Below are positions 57,287-64,000 of a stretch of DNA of 64,000 bases, piece by piece. Numbering within the stretch: position 1 is the stretch's first letter; the number at the start of each line of letters is the position of its first letter. The notes beneath the pieces were generated by a model that worked only from the letters and a program-made list of their open reading frames with translations, did not search any database and had not been told where the DNA came from. Source of the DNA: Chitinimonas sp. BJYL2 (GTDB taxonomy: Bacteria > Pseudomonadota > Gammaproteobacteria > Burkholderiales > Chitinimonadaceae); the NCBI RefSeq assembly GCF_027257935.1, contig NZ_JANZKW010000006.1:62001-126000 (forward strand), given 5' to 3'. Position numbers and translations under genes: made by a program.

Positions 57287-58723
57287 ATGTGGCGCCTACT
57301 CTGTCTGGCCTTGCCGGGGCTGTTGTTGACTGCCTGTGATCGCCTGCCGGCTGCCGATACCGCACGACAGGTTGCACCGTTCAGCGAGTCGGGCGAACTG
57401 GTCGTACTGATCCGCAACGGCGCCACCAGCTTCCATGTCGATGCCGAGGGCAAGTACGCGGGCCTGGAATACGACCTGGTCACCCGCTTCAGCCAGCAAC
57501 TCGGCGTCAAGGTACGCTTCGTGGTGGTGCCCCGTGTATCCGAAATGCCTGACCGGCTAGCGCGCGGAGAAGCCCACCTCGCCGTTGGCATCAGCGCCCC
57601 GCCGGCATCCCTGAAACAGGGGCCCCGCTATCTGGACCTGCAAGCCACACTTGTATGCCGCAGCAAAGACCGCCAGCCCCGCAAGCTGGATGAGCTGGGA
57701 GGAGGCATCCTCATGGTGGCCAGCGCCTTCACGCACCATCTGGCAGCCACGCTCAAGCAGCACCCGGAACTCAGCTGGCATGAGGCGCAGTATCAGGACA
57801 CGGAAGAACTCATCGACAAGGTCGAGAGCGGGCTGATCGACTATGCGCTGGTAGATGCCCGCGATGCGGATGTCGCCCGCAATATCCACCCCGGTGTCAC
57901 CCCCGCCTTTGCAGTAGGGCCACCCCTACCGGTGACCTGGGCCTGGTCCGAAGAGCAGGACGAAGCGCTGGGCGCACCCGTCAAAGCCTTTTTTGACCAG
58001 ATACGCAAAGATGGCGCATTGGCCCGCCTCACCGACCGCTATTTTGGTCACGCCAACCGGCTGCAGCCGATTGATGCCACCACCTTTCTGAGCCGGCGCA
58101 TCTCCATCCTCCCCAAGTACCGCCGCCTGTTCATCCAGGCTGAGGCCAGCTACGGCATCGACTGGCGCCTGCTGGCCGCGCTGAGCTATCAGGAGTCCCA
58201 CTGGGATGCCTTTGCGACCAGTGCTTACGGTGTGCGCGGCATGATGATGCTCACGAACGATACGGCCGACCGGCTGGGCGTCACCAACCGGCTCGATCCG
58301 GAGCAAAGCATCATGGGTGGTGCCAAATATGTCGGCATGCTGCGCGATATGCTGCCCTCACGCATACCCGAACCCGATCGCACCTGGCTGGCGCTGGCTT
58401 CCTACAATATCGGGACTGCCCACCTGGAAGACGCGCGCATCCTCGCACAGCGCCTCGGCAAAAGCCCGGATGCCTGGAGCGACATGAAAACCGTGATCCC
58501 GCTGCTGCGTAACTACGAGTACTTCAGCACGCTCAAGTACGGCTATGCGCGCGGAGGGGAAACCGTGGTGTTCGTGGAGAACGTGCGCAGCTACTACAAC
58601 ATCCTGGTGCGCTTCGAGCAGCCATCCCGACCCATGTTCCCGCCATTCGACGAACAGGTCTCGGTAGAGAATCCAGAGGGTGTGCGCTTGCGTATTGATG
58701 CCGAGGAAAAGCAGGGCAGCTAA
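57287..58723 (+). CDS. mltF: Membrane-bound lytic murein transglycosylase F (MltF)
   Basis: Predicted 478 residues from the ATG at 57287. A lipobox (LLLTAC) at the N-terminus makes it a lipoprotein. An SBP_bac_3 regulatory domain (about 35-270: GLEYDLVTRFSQQLGVKVRF, ADVARNIHPG) precedes the goose-type lysozyme SLT domain, with catalytic Glu in LAALSYQESHWD and the following GVRGMMMLTNDTADRLGV. MltF cleaves peptidoglycan with 1,6-anhydro bond formation and may be gated by muropeptides bound to the N-terminal domain. Its start region is divergent from the tRNA promoter. Confidence 0.94.
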   Translation: MWRLLCLALPGLLLTACDRLPAADTARQVAPFSESGELVVLIRNGATSFHVDAEGKYAGLEYDLVTRFSQQLGVKVRFVVVPRVSEMPDRLARGEAHLAVGISAPPASLKQGPRYLDLQATLVCRSKDRQPRKLDELGGGILMVASAFTHHLAATLKQHPELSWHEAQYQDTEELIDKVESGLIDYALVDARDADVARNIHPGVTPAFAVGPPLPVTWAWSEEQDEALGAPVKAFFDQIRKDGALARLTDRYFGHANRLQPIDATTFLSRRISILPKYRRLFIQAEASYGIDWRLLAALSYQESHWDAFATSAYGVRGMMMLTNDTADRLGVTNRLDPEQSIMGGAKYVGMLRDMLPSRIPEPDRTWLALASYNIGTAHLEDARILAQRLGKSPDAWSDMKTVIPLLRNYEYFSTLKYGYARGGETVVFVENVRSYYNILVRFEQPSRPMFPPFDEQVSVENPEGVRLRIDAEEKQGS

Positions 58724-58856
58724 GCGCAGTGGTGTCCCGGCAGACGGGGGGATCCACTTACCGTCTCGATCCATCCTCCCCCAGGCATTCCCGCTGGCGA
58801 CCACCACCGAGTCGCACCGGGGCACCGCCATGCTCGGCGGAACAGGCCGGCACGGC

Positions 58857-59267
58857 TCACGGTTCGGGCGTGCCGGTATCCACCGCACCCTGCCCCAGTT
58901 GCTCCCGGGCGGCAGCCGCCAGTATCTGGTACTTCTGGCGGAAGGCATCCAGCGCCTCTTCTTCCAGCATTTCCAGATCCAGCAATGCATTGTGCGCGCC
59001 CTGGGTGGCGCGGATCAGCTCGTCCAGCTTGATCTGGATCGCCTCGGTATCCCTGTTCTGCGTGTTCTGGATCAGGAACACCATCAGGAAGGTAATGATG
59101 GTGGTGCCGGTATTGATGACCAGTTGCCAGGTATCGCTGAATCCGAACAGGGGGCCGGTGATGATCCAGGTAGCGATCACCATTACCGCCAGAAAAAAGG
59201 TCCTGGGTCGGCCGGAAAAGCGTGCAATGGTCTTGGCAAACAGCGAATACCAGGTGGCAGTACGCAT
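58857..59267 (-). CDS. Low-affinity iron permease family small membrane protein
   Basis: Predicted 136 residues from the ATG at 59267 with AAAGGG upstream; a longer frame lacks homology. Two membrane helices (TFFLAVMVIATWIITGPLF and WQLVINTGTTIITFLMVFLI), then IQNTQNRDTEAIQIKLDELIRA, match the bacterial group annotated as low-affinity iron permeases. Transport by such a small protein has not been shown to my knowledge, so the name is by family only. A helical cytosolic tail follows. Convergent with mltF. Confidence 0.85.
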   Translation of the reverse strand: MRTATWYSLFAKTIARFSGRPRTFFLAVMVIATWIITGPLFGFSDTWQLVINTGTTIITFLMVFLIQNTQNRDTEAIQIKLDELIRATQGAHNALLDLEMLEEEALDAFRQKYQILAAAAREQLGQGAVDTGTPEP

Positions 59268-59438
59268 GACAGGAACCCTTTCCGAAGCTTGATGCGGCGT
59301 GAACCACATCGTCCATGGCGAGGCGGGAGAAACCGTGCGGATCAATGTGCGCAAGCGCACGGTGTGAAATGGCGTCGCGGCTTATACCTTAGCCTACGCG
59401 CAGCCTGTGCCGGGCTCGCTGTTCTCTCGGAGAGGCCC

Positions 59439-60071
59439 ATGGCTACTGAAACACTGGAGCAAACCAACGCACGGCTACGCAAGCGCCTGATCCGCATGGC
59501 CAGCATGTTGCAGGCCGCACGTTATGGCGAACAGCACGATCCCCTGACCGGGCTCGCAAACCGTAGCCTGATGATGGACCGGCTGCAGCAATCGCTCGCG
59601 CTCGCCAACCGGATGGCGCATCAGGTTGCGGTACTGATGATCGATCTCGATGGTTTCAAGATGGTCAACGACAACTTTGGTCATCAGGCCGGCGATCAGC
59701 TCCTGCAGCAAGTTGCCGAACGCCTGGTCACCTGCATCCGCGATTGCGATACGGCCGCGCGCGTGGGCGGGGATGAATTCGTCGTCTTGCTGCCGCAGAT
59801 CGCCACCGCCACCGCCCTGCCCGTCGTGATGGACAAGCTGCGACGATCGCTCGGGGCGCCTTATGTGCTGGAGCACGAGAGCCTGCACATAGGCGCCAGT
59901 ATCGGGGTGGCCACCTGCAAGGGCATGCCGCTACTCGCCAAGGACCTGCTCGCGCTGGCCGACCGCGACATGTATCTGATCAAGCAGACCAAGCACCCTC
60001 GTGTCGCCCCGCCGGAAACCGATCTTCCAAACGGTTCGCCAGCCCCCCAGAAACGCTCGCTCGCGCACTGA
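59439..60071 (+). CDS. Stand-alone GGDEF diguanylate cyclase
   Basis: Predicted 210 residues from the ATG at 59439, with GGAGAGG upstream; sequence before it has no homology. A short coiled start (ETLEQTNARLRKRLIRMASML) precedes the GGDEF domain: HDPLTGLANRSLMMDRL, NDNFGHQAGDQLL, and GGDEF with an RxxD inhibitory site (RDCD) five residues before. It has no sensor domain, so it may be regulated by a partner through the coiled segment or be constitutive. Followed after 33 bases by two small genes of unknown function. Confidence 0.92.
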   Translation: MATETLEQTNARLRKRLIRMASMLQAARYGEQHDPLTGLANRSLMMDRLQQSLALANRMAHQVAVLMIDLDGFKMVNDNFGHQAGDQLLQQVAERLVTCIRDCDTAARVGGDEFVVLLPQIATATALPVVMDKLRRSLGAPYVLEHESLHIGASIGVATCKGMPLLAKDLLALADRDMYLIKQTKHPRVAPPETDLPNGSPAPQKRSLAH

Positions 60072-60104
60072 CCCTGCACCTGTCTCAAGGATGAAGGAGT
60101 GATG

Positions 60105-60695
60105 ATGAACAGCACCCATATCGACATGCATAACCGGCCCGCCGCCAGCGGATCAGGCATGCTCACCGCGACCCAGATGCCCTTTTCAGGCAGCCAACCG
60201 GCCCTGTCACGCTTCAGCCAGAGCGGTAAATTTGACCGGCTTCCTCTGGATACGGCGTTTGATCTGGTAATCCACCACGTTGCGCTGACAGGCCAAGCCG
60301 GCTTGCCGGTGATGTCGCGACTGATGGGCGATGCCGCCGCGGTGGCCCGGTATCTCCACGACAGCCATGCCGGGATGGCCTCGGATCTGCCGGACGCTAC
60401 GGCCTGCCTGAATTACGACGTACTGAAAGCCAGCGCCGCCACGCTGGCCAATGCGCGCCATGCCATGAGCGGCTTTCACAAGCAGGCGGCCAGCCGCCAT
60501 GAAAGTGCGGCACAGTCCCACCGCGAGGCAGCCGCCTTGTTCGATGCCGCCATGCCGACGCAGGCCGATGAAATGGGCAGCCTCGCCTTCACCCGCAGTC
60601 AGCGGGCGCACAAATCCTCCATCACCGCCCACGCGGAACCTGTACCACCCAAGTCGGATGCCGGCATGAGCGGGATCGGGGAGCCGGCACCATGA
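60105..60695 (+). CDS. Hypothetical protein following the GGDEF gene
   Basis: Predicted 196 residues from the ATG at 60105; AAGGAG lies five bases upstream, which favours it over ATG 60102 or GTG 60099. Soluble, Ala/His/Met-rich, no signal peptide or membrane helix. A central helical stretch (LPLDTAFDLVIHHVALTGQ, ARHAMSGFHKQAASRHESAAQSHREAAALFDAAM) suggests a helical bundle. I recognise no family. It overlaps the next small gene by 4 bases (ATGA), and the pair probably forms a unit with the cyclase. Confidence 0.7.
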   Translation: MNSTHIDMHNRPAASGSGMLTATQMPFSGSQPALSRFSQSGKFDRLPLDTAFDLVIHHVALTGQAGLPVMSRLMGDAAAVARYLHDSHAGMASDLPDATACLNYDVLKASAATLANARHAMSGFHKQAASRHESAAQSHREAAALFDAAMPTQADEMGSLAFTRSQRAHKSSITAHAEPVPPKSDAGMSGIGEPAP

Positions 60696-60868
60696 ACAAG
60701 TATCCCGAATCGTCCGAGCTCAAGGATGCCGGCTGGCTCTCCGCCATCATGAACATGCCGGTGCTCAGGGCCGAGGAGTACCAGGAGATACGCGACAAGA
60801 AACGCGAAACCCGGCGTCAGCTGGAAGACCTGCACGACCAGTCGCAGCAAACCCGGGATCTCTGGTAA
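60692..60868 (+). CDS. Small charged protein (58 residues) coupled to the preceding gene
   Basis: ATG at 60692 overlaps the previous stop (ATGA); TAA at 60866-60868. The product begins MNKYPESSELKDAGWL and ends SQQTRDLW; its second half is a strongly charged helix (EEYQEIRDKKRETRRQLEDL). No signal peptide. The start overlap and terminator right after it argue that it is a real gene. Function unknown. Confidence 0.65.
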   Translation: MNKYPESSELKDAGWLSAIMNMPVLRAEEYQEIRDKKRETRRQLEDLHDQSQQTRDLW

Positions 60869-60891
60869 CGCGCCGGACCGCAGGGCAAAAG

Positions 60892-60917
60892 AAACAGGCG
60901 GGTCTCCCCGCCTGTTT
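60892..60917. terminator. Bidirectional-looking terminator
   Basis: AAACAGGCGGG (60892-60902) pairs with CCCGCCTGTTT (60907-60917), loop TCTC. It lies 23 bases after the 58-residue gene on the plus strand and beyond the end of the convergent small gene, where the minus-strand side continues into CTTTTGCC. Confidence 0.8.
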
Positions 60918-60978
60918 GGTTGTCTGTGGCATCCGGGCCGTCCTTGGCATGCACGCGCAACGGGCCGTGCCAGTGCAC

Positions 60979-61200
60979 TCAACGGCTCTTGCGTAAGCGT
61001 TTGCCCGGCAGGGCGCAGTAGGCGCCATCCCTCTGCTGCCTCATGCCCGCAGCCATATGCAGGGTAGAGCGAGGCGCTTTGACGGTGGACGGGGATGGCG
61101 GCAAGGCGTTGGAGGCGCGGGCGCCGTCGTCGGTCATCCGGGCATGGGCTTGCGCCAGCGTCTCGCTGGCCGGTTCGGTGATCATTTGCAGCGTTTGCAT
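60979..61200 (-). CDS. Small hypothetical basic protein
   Basis: ATG at 61200 with AGGAG five bases upstream gives 73 residues: MQTLQMITEPASETLAQAHARM at the start, a Ser/Pro/Thr middle and a basic end (PGKRLRKSR). No membrane helix or signal peptide. It starts 25 bases after the stop of the YeaQ-like gene, so it may be co-transcribed with it. The family is unknown to me; the good ribosome site is the main support. Confidence 0.5.
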   Translation of the reverse strand: MQTLQMITEPASETLAQAHARMTDDGARASNALPPSPSTVKAPRSTLHMAAGMRQQRDGAYCALPGKRLRKSR

Positions 61201-61225
61201 GATGTCTCCTGTAGACCCACCGGTA

Positions 61226-61483
61226 TCAACCGTCGGGCATTTCATCGGTGAAGGTATGAAAGAGCAGCAGCAATACCGAGGCGCCGATAAAGGCGACCAG
61301 CAAGCTGTAGAAATTGAAACCGCTGATGCCTTCGTAACCCAGGGCTTCGGGTATCACGCCGCCAAGCAGACCGCCCATCATGCCGACCAACAGATCCAGC
61401 CAGCTTCCGCGGCCAGTCTGATTAACCAGCTTGCTGGCCACGGCGCCTGCGATCAGTCCGATCAGGATCCAGGTGATGAACAC
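61226..61483 (-). CDS. GlsB/YeaQ/YmgE family (transglycosylase-associated) membrane protein
   Basis: A GTG at 61483 with GGAGG six bases upstream gives 85 residues, the usual family size; the upstream ATG at 61498 overlaps the ribosome site itself. Three membrane helices: FITWILIGLIAGAVASKL, LLVGMMGGLLGGVI and YSLLVAFIGASVLLLLF, separated by the family's glycine-rich turn (GRGSWLDLLVGMMGG). Members are stress-induced in enterics; the mechanism is unknown. Confidence 0.88.
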   Translation of the reverse strand: MFITWILIGLIAGAVASKLVNQTGRGSWLDLLVGMMGGLLGGVIPEALGYEGISGFNFYSLLVAFIGASVLLLLFHTFTDEMPDG

Positions 61484-61651
61484 GGTGTACCTCCACATCG
61501 GGATAAGCGGACCTTGGTACCGCCAGCCGGGTGGCTATCGGGCAAGCGCTCATGAACGATACTAGCGCTCGCCAGGCAGGCGCTCTGTGCGCCAGTGAAC
61601 ATTGTGCAGGCCATGCCGAAACTGCCGGATTGACGAGCAGGTATCACATCC

Positions 61652-62263
61652 TCACAGCCCATCGTGGACAGCCGGCAAGCGATCAGGCAGCGATGCCGGG
61701 CAGGGGGCGCTACGTAGTTGCAGAACGGTGCGGAAGACCTGATCCCAAAGCCGGTTGGTAACCCCGAAATTGCCGGTAACTAGACGTGACTGGTGGTGGC
61801 GGGCGTGGAAATCGCTTTCAACCCTTAGCCAGGGAACCGCCGCACCGGGTTGATGTAGCCAGTGATGTAACACCGAATACACCGTGTAGCCGGTCGCCAT
61901 GCCAAACGTCAGCGCAACGGCCGAGGCCACGCTTTGCCACCAAAGCGCGGGCAGGAATACCAGACCAATGATCAGCGAGAGGCTAAGCAGTGTCGGTGCG
62001 CCCATCGCGACGCGGGGCTGACGATGATGCGCAGCATGCCAGGTACTGAATGGTGCCGGTCCATGCAGCACAAACCGATGCAGGATGTATTCGAGAAAAG
62101 TCCACAGTAGCAGGCCGACGACGATCAGTAGCCATACGGTGCTGCTATTGCCTGCAGGACTGGCAAACATGAGGAATGCACCCAAGCTCGACAGCAGATA
62201 CAGGTAAACCGCTGCATCCAGGCCACGGGTCAGGGGACTCTGTTCAAAGCTGTGCAGGCTCAT
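61652..62263 (-). CDS. Fatty acid hydroxylase / sterol desaturase superfamily membrane protein
   Basis: Predicted 203 residues with about four membrane helices and the full set of histidine boxes for a di-iron centre: [31 protein letters not shown] and [11 protein letters not shown], ending with [12 protein letters not shown]. The superfamily hydroxylates or desaturates lipid chains, sterols or carotenoids. The short size and box spacing fit fatty acid hydroxylase-like members. No neighbouring lipid genes help to define the substrate. Divergent from fumC. Confidence 0.88.
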   Translation of the reverse strand: MSLHSFEQSPLTRGLDAAVYLYLLSSLGAFLMFASPAGNSSTVWLLIVVGLLLWTFLEYILHRFVLHGPAPFSTWHAAHHRQPRVAMGAPTLLSLSLIIGLVFLPALWWQSVASAVALTFGMATGYTVYSVLHHWLHQPGAAVPWLRVESDFHARHHQSRLVTGNFGVTNRLWDQVFRTVLQLRSAPCPASLPDRLPAVHDGL

Positions 62264-62453
62264 GGTGGGGACCCCGTGTCGGCTTGCCCCGGAATCGAGA
62301 CGTTTTCAGGCTATTGCCTATCGCCACGAGCGTATGTACGCCATCGCACAGTTGGCCCGCAACGCATCACTCGCTCTGTTGCACAACGCACAGAAGCGCG
62401 ATGTACGGCAGCGCACGCTGGTGTCTTCTTTCTCACTGACAGGCGCTACCACC

Positions 62454-63848
62454 ATGTCCGATCCTGGCCGAATGGAAACCGACGCAATGGGCGATATTGC
62501 GGTGCCCGACCACGCGCTTTGGGGTGCACAGACGCAACGCGCCTTGGGTTATTTCCGTATTTCCAGCGAGACCATGCCCTGGCCTTTGCTGCACGCACTG
62601 GCGCAGGTCAAGCAAGCCTGTGCCGGGGTCAACCAGACCTTGGGCCTGCTCGATGCCAAGCGCGCCAAAGCCATCGGCTACGCCGCGGGCGAGGTGATGA
62701 ACGGGGCTTACCTTGATGCCTTCCCGGTGTCGGTATGGCAATCCGGCTCGGGCACACAGACCAATATGAACATGAACGAGGTGCTGGCCAATCGCGCCTC
62801 GGCGTTGATGGGCGGCCCGTATGGCCGTGACCGTCTGGTTCACCCCAACGACCACGTGAACCTGGGCCAGTCGTCCAACGACATCATTCCCACGGCCATG
62901 CATCTGGCCATCCTGCAGGGTCTGCAGAACGCGCTGCTGCCGGCACTGGAGCGCCTGTGCAGCGATCTCGCCGACAAGGGCCGCGATTACCACGATCTGG
63001 TCAAGATCGGCCGTACCCATCTGCAGGACGCCACCCCGCTGACCGTGGCGCAGGAGTGCTCGGGCTGGGAGGCCCAGCTGCGTTTTGCCGAGCAGCAGAT
63101 CCAGCGGGTCCAGCAGGGCCTGTTTCCGCTGGCGATTGGCGGAACAGCCGTGGGCACCGGCCTCAATACCCATCCCGATTTCGGCAGGCTGGTGGCCAAG
63201 CGCTTGGCAGCCGATACCGGCCTGCCGCTCTGCCGTGCCGACAATCCCTTCGCCGCACTGGCGGCCCACGATGCGGTGCTGGCACTGCATGGCAGCCTAA
63301 AGACACTGGCGACAGCGCTGTTCAAGATCAGCAGCGATATCAAGCTGCTGGCATCGGGGCCACGCTGTGGTCTGGGTGAGTGGCATCTGCCGGAGAACGA
63401 GCCCGGTAGCTCGATCATGCCCGGCAAGGTCAACCCGAGTCAGTGCGAGGCACTGTGCATGGTGTGCTGCCAGGTCATCGGCAACGACGTCGCCATCGGC
63501 ATGGCCGGGGCGACCGGCCAGCTCCAGCTCAATACCGGCAAACCACTGATTGCCCATCTGTGCCTGCAAAGCCTGCGCTTGCTGGCAGACAGCATGGCGA
63601 GCTTCGGACGTCACTGCGTGCGTGGCATGGCGCCCGATCGTGAGCGCATAGCCGGCAACCTGTCGCAGTCGCTGATGCTGGTGACGGCGCTGGCGCCACA
63701 CATTGGCTACGACCGCGCCGCCGCGATCGCGCTGCATGCGCACACCCAGGGGCTGAGCCTGCGTGCCGCGGCGCTGGAGTTGGGAACCGTATCGGCCGCG
63801 CAGTTCGATGCCTGGAGCGTGCCTGAAGACATGCTGGCCAGCCACTGA
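62454..63848 (+). CDS. fumC: Class II fumarate hydratase
   Basis: Predicted 464 residues from the ATG at 62454 ([13 protein letters not shown]). Family blocks: [89 protein letters not shown] and the signature [16 protein letters not shown] with the catalytic loop Ser. The B-site segment reads HPNDHVN where HPNDDVN is more usual. FumC is iron-free and stress-stable, complementing the Fe-S fumarase at 45203-46723. Confidence 0.96.
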   Translation: MSDPGRMETDAMGDIAVPDHALWGAQTQRALGYFRISSETMPWPLLHALAQVKQACAGVNQTLGLLDAKRAKAIGYAAGEVMNGAYLDAFPVSVWQSGSGTQTNMNMNEVLANRASALMGGPYGRDRLVHPNDHVNLGQSSNDIIPTAMHLAILQGLQNALLPALERLCSDLADKGRDYHDLVKIGRTHLQDATPLTVAQECSGWEAQLRFAEQQIQRVQQGLFPLAIGGTAVGTGLNTHPDFGRLVAKRLAADTGLPLCRADNPFAALAAHDAVLALHGSLKTLATALFKISSDIKLLASGPRCGLGEWHLPENEPGSSIMPGKVNPSQCEALCMVCCQVIGNDVAIGMAGATGQLQLNTGKPLIAHLCLQSLRLLADSMASFGRHCVRGMAPDRERIAGNLSQSLMLVTALAPHIGYDRAAAIALHAHTQGLSLRAAALELGTVSAAQFDAWSVPEDMLASH

Positions 63849-64000
63849 CCGCGCTGCGTGCTGGATGGCCTAGCTGCCCACTTATCGGGACATGTGTCGC
63901 TATGTTCGTCAGCGAACATAAGCATGGCGCGTTAAGCCCTAGACTGGGGACGGCAGGCAGTCCCTACGCTGGCTGCTGCCACCAACCCCAGGAGTGCCCC

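Noticed and set aside
63849-64000. Right-edge non-coding stretch after fumC
   Set aside because: No start codon with a ribosome site, no T-rich hairpin and no RNA signature could be supported before the window ends.

Overview
This window is a high-GC, gene-dense stretch of a Gram-negative chromosome. Signal peptides, lipoboxes, a complete cysE-iscRSUA-hscBA-fdx-iscX locus, TTGACA-type promoters and family choices such as DUF2789, DUF2322, YciO/RNase AM pairing and GreB/RluB pairing suggest a betaproteobacterium, probably Neisseriales-like. No rRNA is present to settle this. No prophage, transposase or CRISPR array is visible. Most genes are housekeeping. The accessory content is mainly signal transduction.

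Layout. 1-449: tail of a DUF6624 gene. 494-3268 (minus): RNase AM, YciO, a CPBP protease and a site-2-type protease. 3439-6503 (plus): LysE/ArgO exporter and a secreted M3 peptidase whose reading frame runs through its own intrinsic terminator. 6415-12484 (plus): a tightly packed three-gene module of a membrane-anchored UrtA-like binding protein, a hybrid histidine kinase and a REC-PAS-GGDEF-EAL regulator. 12502-19848 (minus): a Cache-GGDEF cyclase, greB, rluB, a MocR regulator, a Ser/Thr kinase fused to a universal stress domain, and a phosphoesterase. 19938-24286 (plus): M15 peptidase, radA, trxA, rho, rpmE2, with clear promoters and terminators. 24414-27869 (plus): ArnT-like glycosyltransferase, a small Cys-rich secreted protein, a TolC-like protein.

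27978-36390 (minus): the Fe-S assembly operon. It includes a YbaK deacylase between fdx and iscX and a DUF2789 gene between hscB and hscA. It is preceded by cysE and by two abutting IscR-type operators. An isochorismatase-DUF2322 fusion lies downstream. 36521-37512 (minus): slyD and a degenerate peroxiredoxin. 37645-42439 (plus): RoxA oxygenase, YchJ, a TonB-like protein, an M14 carboxypeptidase, DUF1653 and a DUF455 ferritin-like protein. 42537-44144 (minus): lipoprotein alpha-amylase. 44402-46723 (plus): a small binding protein and class I fumarase.

47028-57010 (plus): a four-gene multistep phosphorelay (REC-REC-kinase; MASE1-PAS3-kinase-REC2-Hpt; TPR-kinase-REC-Hpt; REC-HD-GYP) with start/stop overlap or very short gaps. 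It probably controls c-di-GMP breakdown. 57092-57181 (minus): tRNA-Ser(CGA), with promoter and terminator. 57287-63848: MltF, an iron-permease-like protein, a stand-alone GGDEF cyclase with two small genes, two short stress-type genes, a membrane fatty acid hydroxylase and class II fumarase FumC.

Together the window encodes at least three GGDEF and two c-di-GMP phosphodiesterase domains in two phosphorelay modules. The two best candidates for new biology are the urea/amide-receptor-like kinase module (6415-12484) and the duplicated phosphorelay (47028-57010).
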